Assembly: GCA_944384585.1 (NCBI GenBank)
Contig: CALWTY010000006.1
Location: forward strand, 1 to 60,814
DNA length: 60,814 nucleotides
Source of the DNA: an uncultured Clostridia bacterium
Lineage (GTDB): Bacteria; Bacillota; Clostridia; Oscillospirales; CAG-272
Direction of reading: 5' to 3'
How positions within the stretch are numbered: position 1 is the first letter of the stretch; every line of letters begins with the position of its first letter. The position numbers and the translations under genes were made by a program. Shown in pieces: positions 26,761 to 37,448 of the stretch. A model generated the notes under the pieces. That model ran no database searches. It saw only the letters and a program-made list of their open reading frames with translations, and was not told where the DNA came from.

Positions 26761-27789
26761 ATGAATACCGAATTTTTTGAAGCACTCGATCTGCTGGAAA
26801 AGCAGAAGGGAATCCCCAAGGAATATATGATGGAAAGAGTGGAGGCGGCGCTTCTGAGCGCGTTCAAGCGCGATCAGGGCGGAACGGGGAACGTCAGAAT
26901 CCTGCTCGATCCCGTGAAGAAGGACGTGAAGATGTTCCGTCAGTATGACATTGTCGAGGAGGTCGAGGATCCTGAGACTCAGATCACGCTGGAGGACGCA
27001 CGGAAGCTCAACAAGCATTATAAGCTCGGCGGCGTGGCGGAGGAGGAGCTGAAGATGAAGAACTTCAGACGCCTCAGCGCGCAGACCGCCAAGCAGGTCA
27101 TCATTCAGGGGATCCGGGAAGCGGAGCGCGGTATGATGATCAAGGAATATGAGGAAAAGAAGGAAGAGATCATCACCGCCACCGTCATGCGGACCGATGA
27201 GCTGACGGGGAATGTCACCGTCGATACCGGAACCAGTATCGCAACGTTGCTGAAGAACGAACAGATTCCCGGTGAGCACTTCCGTGATAACGATAAGATC
27301 AAGGTTTTCGTCACGGAAGTCAAAAAGGAGACCAAGGGTCCCCTCGTCACCCTGTCCAGGACCCATCCCGGGCTGGTGAAGCGCCTCTTTGAGCTTGAAA
27401 TTCCCGAGATCCGGGATGAGACCGTCGTGATCAAGGCGGTGACCAGAGAGGCCGGCTCCCGAAGCAAGGTGGCGGTGGCCTCCGTCGACGAGAGCGTCGA
27501 TCCCGTCGGCGCCTGCATCGGGGCGCGCAGTATGCGCATCGGCAATATTCTGAAGGAGCTCGGAGGGGAGAAGATCGATATCATCAAATACAGCGATGTG
27601 CCGGAGGAATATATCAGCGCCGCACTCTCTCCCGCCAAAATCAGGGAGGTTGTGATCGAAGAGGACCGTATCTGCCGCGTCTTCGTCGACGCAGACCAGC
27701 TTTCCCTTGCGATCGGGAAGGAAGGGCAGAATGCCCGCCTCGCCGCAAGGCTGACCGGCTATAAGATCGATATCAAGGTAAGCCCGTAA
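26761..27789 (+). CDS. nusA: Transcription factor NusA
   Basis: A 342-residue NusA: N-terminal RNA-polymerase-binding domain (about 1-130), S1 domain (ITATVMRTDELTGNVTVD region), and KH1/KH2 domains (GACIGARSMRIGNILKELGGEKIDI and SLAIGKEGQNARLAARLTG). It ends after KH2 and lacks the acidic C-terminal repeats of E. coli NusA, as usual in Bacillota. It modulates pausing, intrinsic termination and antitermination, and may act on the leader hairpin of its own operon. Confidence 0.95.
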   Translation: MNTEFFEALDLLEKQKGIPKEYMMERVEAALLSAFKRDQGGTGNVRILLDPVKKDVKMFRQYDIVEEVEDPETQITLEDARKLNKHYKLGGVAEEELKMKNFRRLSAQTAKQVIIQGIREAERGMMIKEYEEKKEEIITATVMRTDELTGNVTVDTGTSIATLLKNEQIPGEHFRDNDKIKVFVTEVKKETKGPLVTLSRTHPGLVKRLFELEIPEIRDETVVIKAVTREAGSRSKVAVASVDESVDPVGACIGARSMRIGNILKELGGEKIDIIKYSDVPEEYISAALSPAKIREVVIEEDRICRVFVDADQLSLAIGKEGQNARLAARLTGYKIDIKVSP

Positions 27790-27802
27790 GGAGTGAGACC
27801 GG

Positions 27803-28081
27803 ATGGCGGAAAAAAAGATACCGGAGCGCCGATGCGTCGGCTGCGGGGTCTCCTTTCCGAAGAAAACGCTGATCCGTGTGGTCAGACTTCCGGAGGGGAG
27901 CGTCGAGCTGGATTTCACCGGGAAAAAGCCGGGCAGAGGCGCATACCTATGTAAAAATACCGAATGTCTGAAAAAGGCAAGAAAGGCAAAGAGGCTGGAG
28001 CGCAATCTTGAGGTCGACATCCCCGGAACGGTCTACGACGCGCTGGAAGCCGGGCTTCGTAACGATGTCGGAACAATATAA
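27803..28081 (+). CDS. rnpM: YlxR/RnpM RNA-binding protein (DUF448)
   Basis: A 92-residue basic protein of the YlxR family with the signature RRCVGCG near the N-terminus, RVVRLPEG, and the GRGAYLC motif. B. subtilis YlxR has been reported to bind RNase P RNA and modulate RNase P (RnpM). It is encoded between nusA and ylxQ as expected; its last 17 nt overlap the next gene. Confidence 0.92.
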   Translation: MAEKKIPERRCVGCGVSFPKKTLIRVVRLPEGSVELDFTGKKPGRGAYLCKNTECLKKARKAKRLERNLEVDIPGTVYDALEAGLRNDVGTI

Positions 28082-28499
28082 TCAAAACGGCCCGACATCC
28101 CCTGCTGAGGAGGAGGCCGTGAAAAACAAGAAGCTGCTTTCAATGCTCGGCTTTGCCATGAGGGCGGGAAGGCTCAGCTGCGGAACGGATAAGGTCTGCG
28201 ACGAGATCCGTCGGCACGGCCGTCCGAACGAGCAGGGCATGGAACAAGCAAAAAAGCCCGTCGGGATCGTCATCATCGCGCAGGACGCCTCCGCAAACAC
28301 CAGAAAACGGGTCGTCAACGCCTGTCACTATTACCGCGTCGGCTGTTTGGAAAGCACCGTATCCTCCGAGGAACTCGGAGATCGGATCGGAAAAAGCTCG
28401 CTGACAGCGGTATGCGCGACATTCGATCGGAGTTTTGTCGACGGAATTCTGAAGGCCGTCGGGAGCCCGATGCGGAACAGACCGAAGAGGTCTGAATGA
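28065..28499 (+). CDS. L7Ae-like ribosomal protein (YlxQ)
   Basis: A 144-residue protein. After a short acidic N-terminal extension it has the L7Ae fold: [31 protein letters not shown] and the C-terminal helix. The family binds kink-turn RNA. It overlaps the end of rnpM by 17 nt, implying translational coupling. ATG 28065 gives a longer N-terminus than B. subtilis YlxQ; a downstream start is possible. Confidence 0.85.
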   Translation: MSEQYNQNGPTSPAEEEAVKNKKLLSMLGFAMRAGRLSCGTDKVCDEIRRHGRPNEQGMEQAKKPVGIVIIAQDASANTRKRVVNACHYYRVGCLESTVSSEELGDRIGKSSLTAVCATFDRSFVDGILKAVGSPMRNRPKRSE

Positions 28500-28521
28500 T
28501 CGTGAAAGGATTGGTTACAGA

Positions 28522-31146
28522 ATGATCAACAATCAAAAATATAAAATCAGTACCCTGGCCAAAGATCTGAATATGAAGAACAAGGATCTTCTGGATCTCT
28601 TCACAAGCCTCGGCATAGCAAACAGAAAATATTCCTCCGTGGTGGAGGCCGAGGAATTCAACGTGGTGTTGGAGGCCCTCACCGCGGCAAAGCAGGTCGA
28701 GAATTTTGATGATTATATGAGCGGCAAAGCCGCCATTGAAAGAAAAAAGGAAGAGATTCCCGTCAAGCCGCAGCCGGAGGAAGCCAAGCCCGCGCCGGAA
28801 GCCGCAGAGGAAAAGCGGCAGATCGCCGCGGAGCAGAAAAAGCCGGAAGCGCCGCAGCCCGCGCCCCGGAAGGATGGGGATCAGCACCCCTCCTCCCCCA
28901 CAGGAAAGCCGCAGGAGCAGAGAGAAAAACGGAAGGAGGGCGCGTCTGCCGCCGCATCGGATGCAGGCCGCAGAACGCCGGATAGCCGCGCCGCCTCCAA
29001 GTCCGCTTCCCGCTTTGACAAGAAGCCGGAGTTCAATCAGCAGAAGGATCGCAAAAACCGCGAGAAGGAGACGAGAAAGCAGGGACAGCCGCAGCAGCCC
29101 GCTTTCCGGATCGGGAGCGCGGCGGAGCAGACCGGCCCCGTGATCGTGTCGGGAGGAGACAGCCGTGTCGGCAAGACCAGAACCGTCGATACCCGCGTGA
29201 ACGACGTCGATCTGTCCAAATATGACGAAAAGCTTGAGACATTCGTTTCGACCGATTCCAAGCGCAATAACTATTCCCCCGAAAAGCAGAAGCTGAAAAA
29301 GCAGAACAATCAGCGCCCGCAGCGGCAGGGACGGAACGATCGGGATCGCCGTGCGATGGATCGCGCCAAGCAGCTCGAGCTGGAAAAGGCACGCAAGCAG
29401 CAGCTTGTCGTTTCGATTCCCGATGAGATCACCGTCGGGGAGCTTGCCTCCCGGCTGAAGGTCACGGTCTCCGAGGTCATCAAGAAGCTGATGCTGCTCG
29501 GCGTGATGGCCAACGTCAATCAGATCGTCGATTACGATACCGCCTATCTCATTGCCGACGAGCTGGGCGCGAAGGTCAACCATGAGGTCACCGTGTCGAT
29601 CGAGGATAAGCTCTTCGACGAGGCGGAGGACAGCGAGGACAGCCTCCTGCCCAGGGCGCCTGTCGTGGTGGTGATGGGGCATGTCGACCACGGCAAGACC
29701 TCCATCCTCGACGCGATCCGCCATGCCAACGTCACGGCAGGGGAAGCGGGCGGCATTACGCAGCACATCGGCGCCTATCGCGTGAATATCGACGGACAGC
29801 CGATCACGTTCCTTGATACTCCCGGCCATGAGGCCTTTACCGCCATGCGCGCAAGAGGCGCGCAGGCGACCGATATCGCGATCCTGGTGGTCGCCGCAGA
29901 CGACGGCATTATGCCGCAGACCGTCGAGGCGATCAATCACGCCAAGGCTGCCGGCCTTGATATCGTGGTCGCGATCAATAAGATGGATAAGCAGGGCGCA
30001 AATCCCGATACCGTCAAGCAGGAGCTGACCAAATACGATCTTGTTCCGGAGGAATGGGGCGGCGACGTCATCTGCGTGCCGGTCTCCGCGCTTCGGAAGC
30101 AGGGAATCGATAAGCTGCTGGAGAGCGTGCTGATCGTGGCGGAGATGAAGGAGCTGAAGGCCAATCCCAACCGCAGAGCGAAGGGAATTGTCATTGAGGC
30201 GAAGCTCGACAAGGGCAGAGGCCCTGTCGCAACGGTTCTGGTCCAGAACGGAACGCTCCGGAACGGCGATACCATCATCGCCGGCACCGCGGTCGGACGA
30301 GTGCGCGCTATGAAGGACGACACCGGCGCTGCCGTGCAGGAGGCCGGCCCGTCTGTTCCGGTCGAGATCATCGGTCTTTCGGATGTTCCGACCGCAGGCG
30401 ACGAATTCAATGCCGTCTCCGACGAGAGAATGGCAAGGGAACTTGCCGACAAGAGACGTCAGAAGCTGCGTGACGAGGAATTCAGCGCGAATGCGAAGGT
30501 CAGCCTCGACGATCTCTTTGCCCAGATTTCCGACGGCGCGAAGGAGCTGAATATTATCGTCAAAGCCGACGTCGTCGGCTCTGCGGAAGCGGTCAAGAGC
30601 TCGCTTCTGAAGCTCTCCAACAGCGATGTCAAGGTGAAGATCATCCACTCAGCCGTCGGCGGAATCAACGAGGGCGATGTGATGCTGGCCTCGGCCTCCA
30701 ACGCCATTATCGTCGGCTTCAATGTCCGTCCCGATAAGAACGCGCTGGATACCGCCGAGCGGCATAAGGTCGATATCCGTACCTACCGTATCATTTACCA
30801 GTGCATCGAGGAGATCACCGCCGCGATGAAGGGCATGCTGGCGCCCGTCTTCAAGGAAGAGCTTCTCGGTCATGCCGAGGTCAGACAGACCATCCGCGTC
30901 CCGAACGTCGGAACGATCGCAGGCTGTTATATCCTGGACGGAAAGGTCACGAGAAAGGGAATGCTCCGCGTACTGCGGGACAGCGTCGTGATCTTCGAGG
31001 ATAAGATCGCCTCCCTGCGCCGCTTCAAGGACGACGTGAAGGAGGTCGCGGAGGGCTACGAGTGCGGAATCGGGCTCGAGAAATTCAACGACATCAAGGA
31101 GGGTGACATCCTCGAAGTGTACGAAATGGTGGAACAGAAGGTCTGA
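28522..31146 (+). CDS. infB: Translation initiation factor IF-2
   Basis: An 874-residue IF-2. The N-terminus has an IF2_N motif ([20 protein letters not shown]), then a long low-complexity region rich in Lys, Pro, Glu, Arg and Ala (about 70-270), a second IF2_N motif ([17 protein letters not shown]), and the GTPase domain with [17 protein letters not shown] and NKMD. The C-terminal domains bind fMet-tRNA. It ends the operon here; the usual rbfA and truB genes do not follow. A weak terminator-like hairpin lies just downstream. Confidence 0.96.
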   Translation: MINNQKYKISTLAKDLNMKNKDLLDLFTSLGIANRKYSSVVEAEEFNVVLEALTAAKQVENFDDYMSGKAAIERKKEEIPVKPQPEEAKPAPEAAEEKRQIAAEQKKPEAPQPAPRKDGDQHPSSPTGKPQEQREKRKEGASAAASDAGRRTPDSRAASKSASRFDKKPEFNQQKDRKNREKETRKQGQPQQPAFRIGSAAEQTGPVIVSGGDSRVGKTRTVDTRVNDVDLSKYDEKLETFVSTDSKRNNYSPEKQKLKKQNNQRPQRQGRNDRDRRAMDRAKQLELEKARKQQLVVSIPDEITVGELASRLKVTVSEVIKKLMLLGVMANVNQIVDYDTAYLIADELGAKVNHEVTVSIEDKLFDEAEDSEDSLLPRAPVVVVMGHVDHGKTSILDAIRHANVTAGEAGGITQHIGAYRVNIDGQPITFLDTPGHEAFTAMRARGAQATDIAILVVAADDGIMPQTVEAINHAKAAGLDIVVAINKMDKQGANPDTVKQELTKYDLVPEEWGGDVICVPVSALRKQGIDKLLESVLIVAEMKELKANPNRRAKGIVIEAKLDKGRGPVATVLVQNGTLRNGDTIIAGTAVGRVRAMKDDTGAAVQEAGPSVPVEIIGLSDVPTAGDEFNAVSDERMARELADKRRQKLRDEEFSANAKVSLDDLFAQISDGAKELNIIVKADVVGSAEAVKSSLLKLSNSDVKVKIIHSAVGGINEGDVMLASASNAIIVGFNVRPDKNALDTAERHKVDIRTYRIIYQCIEEITAAMKGMLAPVFKEELLGHAEVRQTIRVPNVGTIAGCYILDGKVTRKGMLRVLRDSVVIFEDKIASLRRFKDDVKEVAEGYECGIGLEKFNDIKEGDILEVYEMVEQKV

Positions 31147-31158
31147 GCAGGGGAACAG

Positions 31159-31190
31159 GGGGAGACCGAGCGGTCGGCGCTCCCCTTCTT
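31159..31190 (+). terminator. Possible terminator after infB
   Basis: GGGGAG (31159-31164) pairs with CTCCCC (31180-31185) enclosing a small inner ACC-GGT hairpin, followed by TTCTT. The T tract is interrupted, so termination efficiency is uncertain. Confidence 0.45.
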
Positions 31191-31268
31191 CCGCCGGCCC
31201 GGCCGAAGGATTATCCTGACGTAAGACGGCAGGAATCACGGCGGAATGCCGGAAAGAAAGGAGACCGA

Positions 31269-33359
31269 ATGGAAGGGAAGGCTTTTTTGCCGGTCAGCCG
31301 GGAGGAGATATCGGAGCGGGGCTGGGATGCGCCGGATTTTATCTATGTCTCGGGGGACGCCTATGTGGATCATCCCTCCTTCGGCCCTGCGATTATCTCC
31401 AGAGTGCTGGAGGACGCCGGCTTCCGTGTGGCAATGCTGGCGCAGCCCGAGTATAAAAGCGCCGATGCCTTCCGTTCGCTGGGGAAGCCGCGGCTCGGCT
31501 TTCTGGTCTCAAGCGGCAACATCGATTCGATGGTGGCGCACTATACCGTCTCCAAAAAAAGACGCAATTACGATTACTATTCCCCCGGCGGCAAGCCCGG
31601 CCAGCGCCCCGACCGTGCGGTGATTGTCTATTGCAACCGCATCCGGGAGGCCTACGGCGACATTCCGATCGTCATCGGGGGACTGGAGGCATCCCTCCGC
31701 CGCTTTGCCCATTACGACTATTGGGACAATAAGGTCAGGAGGAGTATTCTGGTCGACAGCCGCGCCGATCTCCTGTCCTACGGAATGGGGGAGAAGGTGA
31801 TCCTCCGGATCGCGCAGCTTCTGGACAAGGGCGTGCCGATCCGGAAAATCCGTGACGTCCGCGGGACAGTTTATCTGGCGCCCCTTGACGAACCGCTCCA
31901 CTATGAGAGCGTAGGGGACTGGAGCTACGACGATCTCAAGACCGATAAGGCGCTCTATGCCGACGCCTATCGCGTGCAGTATCTCAATCAGGATTCCATC
32001 ACCGGCAAGGCCGTTACCGAGCGATACGACAACAAGCGGCTCGTGCAGAACCCGCCGATGCCGCCCCTTGAGCGGGAGGAGCTGGACAGGGTCTACGCCC
32101 TCCCCTACTGCCGTACCTTCCATCCGGGTTATCAAAAGGACGGCGGCGTCCCCGCAATTGAGGAGGTTCGCTTCTCGATCACCCATAACAGAGGCTGCTT
32201 CGGAGGCTGCAATTTCTGTGCGCTGACCTTTCATCAGGGGCGGAGCGTCCGCTCCAGAAGCATCGAATCCTGCGTGGAGGAGGCGGAAAAGATTGCCGCC
32301 ATGCCGGATTTCAAGGGCTATATCCACGATGTGGGAGGTCCGACCGCCAATTTCCGATACCCGGCCTGCGATAAGCAGCGCGAGCATGGGGTCTGCCTCA
32401 ACCGCCGCTGCCTTGCGCCGCAGCCCTGCCGCAATCTCAAGGTCGATCACAGCGAATATATCCGCCTGCTCGACGCCGTCGCGGCGGTTCCGGGGGTGAA
32501 AAAGGTCTTTATCCGCTCCGGCATCCGCTACGACTATATGCTGGCGGATAAAAGCGACGCCTTTTTCAAAAAGCTGGTGCGGGATCATGTCAGCGGACAA
32601 CTCAAGGTCGCGCCGGAGCATATCTGCGATCCGGTGCTGACGCTGATGGGGAAGCCGCCTGTCGAGCGGTATGAGGAATTCCGCGAACGCTATTTCCGCT
32701 ATTCGGCAGAGTGCGGCAAGGAGCAGTATATCGTGCCGTATCTGATGTCAAGCCACCCGGGAAGCCGTCTTCGGGAGGCGGTGGAGCTGGCGCTCTATCT
32801 CAAGAAAAACGGCATCCGCCCGGAGCAGGTGCAGGATTTCTATCCCACCCCGGGAACGGTCTCGACGGTGATGTATTATACGGGGATCGATCCCTTGACG
32901 GGCAAAAAGGTCTATTGTACCGACGATTATCGGGAGAAGCTGATGCAGCGGGCGCTCCTGCAGTATAACCGCCGGGAAAATGCGCCGCTGATCCGGGAGG
33001 CGCTCCACCGCTGCGGACGGGAGGATCTGATCGGCTTCGGTAAGGACTGTCTGGTCGTGCCGGCGGAAGCGGAAGGCCGGCGCGGGATGCGAAGCGGGGA
33101 CAGAGCGTCCGCGCATGACAAGGCGCGGGGCAGCGCCGCTCGGAAGCGGAGCAATGGCAAGGAAACCGAAAATATCGGAAAAACATTCGGAAAAGCCCGA
33201 AACGGAAGCAATCCCTCCGACGGGAAGCGTGCCGCCGGAAAAGAGGCGGGCAGGAAGCAGAACGCTGCGATCCGCGGGCAGGGAGGCAGAGTCTCCTCCG
33301 CTCCTGCCGCAAAGGGGAATGGAACTGCAGGACGTCCCGGCGGGAAACCGAAACGATAA
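31269..33359 (+). CDS. YgiQ-family radical SAM protein
   Basis: A 696-residue radical SAM protein of the UPF0313/YgiQ family. The N-terminal B12-binding-like domain starts [15 protein letters not shown]; the cluster motif is CFGGCNFC (CxxxCxxC) in [19 protein letters not shown] split over about 305-322, followed by the family [10 protein letters not shown] and [14 protein letters not shown] blocks. The last 90 residues are basic and low in complexity (Lys, Arg, Gly, Ala). The substrate is unknown. AAGAAAGGAGA precedes the ATG. It takes the place of the rbfA-truB genes usually found after infB. Confidence 0.9.
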   Translation: MEGKAFLPVSREEISERGWDAPDFIYVSGDAYVDHPSFGPAIISRVLEDAGFRVAMLAQPEYKSADAFRSLGKPRLGFLVSSGNIDSMVAHYTVSKKRRNYDYYSPGGKPGQRPDRAVIVYCNRIREAYGDIPIVIGGLEASLRRFAHYDYWDNKVRRSILVDSRADLLSYGMGEKVILRIAQLLDKGVPIRKIRDVRGTVYLAPLDEPLHYESVGDWSYDDLKTDKALYADAYRVQYLNQDSITGKAVTERYDNKRLVQNPPMPPLEREELDRVYALPYCRTFHPGYQKDGGVPAIEEVRFSITHNRGCFGGCNFCALTFHQGRSVRSRSIESCVEEAEKIAAMPDFKGYIHDVGGPTANFRYPACDKQREHGVCLNRRCLAPQPCRNLKVDHSEYIRLLDAVAAVPGVKKVFIRSGIRYDYMLADKSDAFFKKLVRDHVSGQLKVAPEHICDPVLTLMGKPPVERYEEFRERYFRYSAECGKEQYIVPYLMSSHPGSRLREAVELALYLKKNGIRPEQVQDFYPTPGTVSTVMYYTGIDPLTGKKVYCTDDYREKLMQRALLQYNRRENAPLIREALHRCGREDLIGFGKDCLVVPAEAEGRRGMRSGDRASAHDKARGSAARKRSNGKETENIGKTFGKARNGSNPSDGKRAAGKEAGRKQNAAIRGQGGRVSSAPAAKGNGTAGRPGGKPKR

Positions 33360-33383
33360 ATCAAGAGGATAAGAGGAATGGAC

Positions 33384-34091
33384 ATGGACGCGAATGATTC
33401 AAAAACAATGCTGAGATTCAGAGAGTCCTTCAGAGGATATAATAAGGACGATGTCAACGCCTATATCGAACAGGCCAATATGAGATTTTCCCGGAAGGAG
33501 TCGGAGCTTCGCGCACAGCTTGCCGAGGTCTGCCGCCGGAATTCCTCGGAAAGCGATCCCAAAACGGCGGAAAAGGAGGCGGCGCTCGGCGCGATGCGCT
33601 CTAAACTGGAGGCGGCAGAAACGGAAAACGCAAGGCTGCGCTCCGAGCTTGAGACGCTGAAGCAGAATGCCGTTTCCGACAGCGAGCGGGAGGAAAAATC
33701 AAGACTCTATGATTCCATGAGCTCCCAGGTCGGGAACATCCTGATCGTCGCCAACAGCAATGCCGATAAAATCATTGCCGACGCACAGGGAGAAGCGGCG
33801 CGGATCAGGGCGGAGGCGGAGCTGGAAGCCGAAAAGATCCGGCTGACGGCAGAGGAAAGAATGAATGCCATGCTTCTGAAGATGGACGAGAAATTGAGAG
33901 CCGTCTCCGATTCCTACCTCAGCGGCTGTTCTCTTCTGATCGCGGAGGCGCAGAGTAAGTTTTCCGATATCACCGAGACGATGAAAAAGCGCTCCGACCA
34001 GCTCAGAATCGACGCCGATCAGGTCGGCCGGGACATCGAGCGGCAGATCGCGGAGGGCTACTGCCGCCCGGAAGCGGCAAATGAAGGCTGA
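33384..34091 (+). CDS. DivIVA-like coiled-coil protein
   Basis: A 235-residue protein. The N-terminus has the DivIVA membrane-targeting motif (FRESFRGYNKDDVNAYI), followed by long charged coiled coils (about 30-100 and 120-220). DivIVA/GpsB relatives mark curved membrane and recruit cell-wall or division proteins. ATG 33384 is 7 nt from AGAGG, better than ATG 33378, which is 1 nt away. The end overlaps the start of the next gene by 11 nt. Confidence 0.8.
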   Translation: MDANDSKTMLRFRESFRGYNKDDVNAYIEQANMRFSRKESELRAQLAEVCRRNSSESDPKTAEKEAALGAMRSKLEAAETENARLRSELETLKQNAVSDSEREEKSRLYDSMSSQVGNILIVANSNADKIIADAQGEAARIRAEAELEAEKIRLTAEERMNAMLLKMDEKLRAVSDSYLSGCSLLIAEAQSKFSDITETMKKRSDQLRIDADQVGRDIERQIAEGYCRPEAANEG

Positions 34092-34998
34092 TATGAGCTA
34101 TTCCGAATTGGGAAAAAAGCTGCGGACGGCCAGAATCGAGCAGGGGATGACGCAGAGCGAGCTTTGCGGCGATTTCCTGACCCGCAATATGCTCAGCCGC
34201 ATTGAAAACGGGAGCGCGTCCCCCTCGATCCCGACGCTCTGTTATCTGGCGGATCGGCTCGGCCTCCCTGCCGGCTATTTCCTTGATGACAGGGATAACG
34301 GCGATACGCTGCAGAACAGAAGGCTGAAGCAGATGATCAAGGAGGAGTATGCCGCAGGGAATTACGCCCTTTGCCTGGACTACTGCCGGGGACTTCGGGA
34401 GGCGGACGACGAGCTGGCGCTGATCACCCTGGTCTGCTCCTACCATTGCGGGAAGGAAGCGATGACGGACGGGCAGCTCAGGCGAGCGGCGGAATTCTTC
34501 GACCGCGTGATTGCCGTCCCGGTCGATGCGGCGCAGGCCTTCCCCGGGCTGAAAAAGGAAGCGGAGGTCTACCGCCGATATATCCGGGCGTTTCTGACGC
34601 AATATGAATCGGGGCAGGAGGAGGAAGCGCTTTTTTCGGTGCTTGGACTGCCCGATTGCGGCGCGGACCTCGCGGCAATCGCGCGGATTGTGTCCCTGCT
34701 TCGCAGAACGGGGCTGAAAAACGCCGAGGCGTTGGCGGAAATCACGGTCTTTTCCGAGAAGCAGAACCGATTCTTCACCGAGTCGCTGCTTGCATTCGAG
34801 GAGGGCAATTATTTTGCCGCCAAAGCCCGTCTGATCGAGACGGTGAGCTATCCGTTGATCCCGATGCTGACCTGCTGGGCGATGACCCTGCTTGAAAAAT
34901 GCTGCGCATCGCTCAAGGACTATGAAAACGCATACGCCTATTCCGTAAGACGCAGGGAAATGATCGATCGGCTTCTGCTCAGGCAGCGATCGACCTGA
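34081..34998 (+). CDS. XRE-family transcriptional regulator with C-terminal helical repeats
   Basis: A 305-residue protein. The N-terminal helix-turn-helix (about 8-65: LGKKLRTARIEQGMTQSEL, then RNMLSRIENGSASPSIPTL) is followed by TPR-like helical repeats, as in Rgg/PlcR-like or other peptide- or partner-sensing regulators. The target and signal are unknown. It overlaps the DivIVA-like gene by 11 nt, so translation is likely coupled. That pairing suggests a regulator tied to cell-shape or division state. Confidence 0.82.
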   Translation: MKADMSYSELGKKLRTARIEQGMTQSELCGDFLTRNMLSRIENGSASPSIPTLCYLADRLGLPAGYFLDDRDNGDTLQNRRLKQMIKEEYAAGNYALCLDYCRGLREADDELALITLVCSYHCGKEAMTDGQLRRAAEFFDRVIAVPVDAAQAFPGLKKEAEVYRRYIRAFLTQYESGQEEEALFSVLGLPDCGADLAAIARIVSLLRRTGLKNAEALAEITVFSEKQNRFFTESLLAFEEGNYFAAKARLIETVSYPLIPMLTCWAMTLLEKCCASLKDYENAYAYSVRRREMIDRLLLRQRST

Positions 34999-35028
34999 TC
35001 CTCCGCCGGACGGTCGGCGTCCCGATAA

Positions 35029-35054
35029 AGGCAGTCGGAGGGCTGTCTTTTTTT
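35029..35054 (+). terminator. Intrinsic terminator after the XRE gene
   Basis: AGGCAG (35029-35034) pairs with CTGTCT (35043-35048, one G-U) and runs into seven T (35048-35054). The stem is short but the T tract is good. Confidence 0.6.
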
Positions 35055-35084
35055 CGGCTTCCGAGGGGAAAATTCCTCCGGCGA

Positions 35085-35113
35085 TTGATTTTCCGACGGG
35101 TAAATGGTATAAT
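35085..35113 (+). promoter_or_regulatory. Sigma-A promoter of topB
   Basis: TTGATT (35085-35090), a 17-nt spacer and TATAAT (35108-35113), 30 nt upstream of the topB ATG. Confidence 0.75.
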
Positions 35114-35142
35114 GATGATATTACGAGGATGGGAAGAAAAGC

Positions 35143-37353
35143 ATGATACTGATTATTGCGGAAAAACCGAGTCTGGCGAGAAACATCACGGCGGGGATCG
35201 GGAAGATGAAGCAGAATAATGGCTATTTCGAGGGCTGCGGCTATATCGTAAGCTGGGCGTTCGGTCATCTGTTTTCCCTGGCCGACATCGAGGCGTATCA
35301 GCCGAATCCCGAAGGCGTCGGATTCTGGACGATGGATAATATCCCCTGCTTCCCCGAAAAATTCCGCTTCGAGCTTCGCAAGGACTCGGGAAGGAAGGGA
35401 GACGACGGGGTTCTGCGACAGTTTCGGATCCTGGAATCGCTTTGCAACCGTGCGGATGTTGATACCGTCGTCAACGCGGGAGACGCCGATCGGGAGGGGG
35501 AGATCATCGTCCGCCTCTGCATCGAAAAGGCGCTCCGCACAGAGAAGCGCAGGCTCCGCCTCTGGCTGCCCGATCAGACTCCCGAAACGGTGGCGGCCGC
35601 TCTTTCCTCGATGAAATCCGAGACGGAATACGAGAATCTTGCGAACGAGGGCTTCGCCAGAACCTATATCGACTGGCTCTACGGGGTGAATCTCACCCGC
35701 TATGCGACGCTCCGGACCGGCACGCTGCTCCGCGTCGGGAGGGTCATCGTTCCGATTGTCAAGGCGATCTACGATCGCGACATGGCGATCCGGAATTTCA
35801 AGCCCGATCTCTACTATGCGTTGGTCAGCCGGGAAAAAACCGGGGGAGAGACGGTGGAGCTGCAGAGCAAGCAGAAGTTCGATCGGAATCAGAAGCAGAA
35901 GGCGCAGGCGCTCTGCGATGCCTACAATGAGGCGGGGGCGGTTGTCACCTCCGTCAAGCAGAAGAAGGATACCATGGCGGCGGGGAAGCTCTATTCCCTC
36001 TCGAAGCTCCAGAATGTGCTGGGCAAGAAATATAAGATGTCGATGGCGGAGAGCCTGGAGATCGTTCAGAAGCTCTATGAGGAGGGCTATCTCACCTATC
36101 CGAGAACCAACTCGGAATATCTGGCGACGGCAGAAAAGGATAAAATCCGAAAGATCATCGAAAACGCCAAAAACCTCGGCTATCCCCTGACCTTCAAGGA
36201 TTCCAAGACCATCTTTGACGACAGTAAGATCGAATCGCATTCCGCCCTTACCCCGACCTATCGCATTCCCGATAAAAACCGCCTCACCGAACGGGAAATG
36301 CAGGTCTATTCTACGGTATTCCGGCGCTTTGCCGCCGTGTTCTGCGCCGAGGATTGCCTCGTCAACCGTACCGAGATCCGTATCAGAGTGGGGGAGTATG
36401 AGGAATTCACGCTGAAGGGAACCGTCATGCTCGAAAAGGGCTGGACGAAATACGATGATTTCAATCAGAAGGACAAGCTGCTTCCGCCGCTCAGAAAGGG
36501 GGATCGGGTGGAGATCCGCTTTGTGCCCACCGAAAAGGAGACCTCCCCGCCGAAGCATTATACCATCGAGACGCTGAATAACTACCTGAAGAATCCCTTC
36601 AGATCCGACAAGGCGCAGGCGGAGGAAAACGGCGGGGACGAGGAGGAGTATCGGGCGATCTTCGAAGGGCTGGAGCTTGGAACGGAGGCGACCAGGACCG
36701 GCATCATCGACAATGCCCGCAAGAGCGAGTACATCCGCCTGAACAAAGATGTCTACACCATCCTGCCCGGCGGCATTTATCTGATCGAATCGCTGGCGAG
36801 GCTGAATATCAGCATGGATAAATACAAGACATCGCAGCTCGGACAGGCGCTGAAGAAGGTGTTCCGCGGTGAGATCCGGGTGGAGGACAGCGTGGCGCTG
36901 GCGCGGGCGGAGATCGAGGCGGTTTTTCAGGGACAGACGGCCTCCCCGGAGGCCGATACCGATATCGGCTTTTTCAAGGAGGAGGTCGGGCTTTGCCCGC
37001 TTTGCGGAAGTCGGGTGATCCGCTCGAAATTCGGATATTCCTGCACCGGCTATCGGGAGAAGGGCTGCCGCTTCTCGGTGAATCTCTCGATCTGCGGCAG
37101 GACGATCCCGATCGCGGCGGTCAGACGGCTGCTGTCAGAGGGAACCACCGGCAAGCTCAACGGCTTTATCTCGAAAAACGGGAAGAGCTTTGATGCGGCG
37201 CTCCGCCTTGAGAACGGACGGGCGGTCTTTGATTTCCCCGACCGCCCAACATCGGCAGAACGGCTTGTCCCGCCCGTTCCGCCCGACAAATTCCGCCCCG
37301 ATGAGGGGCCCGCCGCGGCGGGAAAAGCATTTGACAAAGCCTTCGTCAAATGA
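35143..37353 (+). CDS. topB: DNA topoisomerase III (type IA)
   Basis: A 736-residue type IA topoisomerase. The TOPRIM domain begins LIIAEKPSLARNI and holds the acidic triad in NAGDADREGEI. The active-site tyrosine is Y319 in YLTYPRTNSEYL. The C-terminus has a zinc-ribbon-like CPLCGSRV...CTGYREKGC segment near 610-640, then a short Pro-rich tail. It relaxes negative supercoils and resolves recombination or replication intermediates. The last codons (FDKAF) overlap the -35 box of the next gene. Confidence 0.93.
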   Translation: MILIIAEKPSLARNITAGIGKMKQNNGYFEGCGYIVSWAFGHLFSLADIEAYQPNPEGVGFWTMDNIPCFPEKFRFELRKDSGRKGDDGVLRQFRILESLCNRADVDTVVNAGDADREGEIIVRLCIEKALRTEKRRLRLWLPDQTPETVAAALSSMKSETEYENLANEGFARTYIDWLYGVNLTRYATLRTGTLLRVGRVIVPIVKAIYDRDMAIRNFKPDLYYALVSREKTGGETVELQSKQKFDRNQKQKAQALCDAYNEAGAVVTSVKQKKDTMAAGKLYSLSKLQNVLGKKYKMSMAESLEIVQKLYEEGYLTYPRTNSEYLATAEKDKIRKIIENAKNLGYPLTFKDSKTIFDDSKIESHSALTPTYRIPDKNRLTEREMQVYSTVFRRFAAVFCAEDCLVNRTEIRIRVGEYEEFTLKGTVMLEKGWTKYDDFNQKDKLLPPLRKGDRVEIRFVPTEKETSPPKHYTIETLNNYLKNPFRSDKAQAEENGGDEEEYRAIFEGLELGTEATRTGIIDNARKSEYIRLNKDVYTILPGGIYLIESLARLNISMDKYKTSQLGQALKKVFRGEIRVEDSVALARAEIEAVFQGQTASPEADTDIGFFKEEVGLCPLCGSRVIRSKFGYSCTGYREKGCRFSVNLSICGRTIPIAAVRRLLSEGTTGKLNGFISKNGKSFDAALRLENGRAVFDFPDRPTSAERLVPPVPPDKFRPDEGPAAAGKAFDKAFVK

Positions 37354-37359
37354 TATAAT
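37331..37359 (+). promoter_or_regulatory. Consensus sigma-A promoter of dusB
   Basis: TTGACA (37331-37336), a 17-nt spacer and TATAAT (37354-37359): a perfect consensus. The -35 box lies inside the last codons of topB and the -10 box starts right after its stop. Confidence 0.85.
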
Positions 37360-37448
37360 GGTATCAATCAAACCGCCGAAGCGGCAAAGGATCATTTGCG
37401 CCGCCGAAGCGCTTGTCATCCCGCGTGCGGGGAAGGAAAGAGGATATT

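Noticed and set aside
28315..30648. 777-residue minus-strand open frame
   Set aside because: It lies antisense to infB, which has full IF-2 motifs; the frame is a by-product of high GC.
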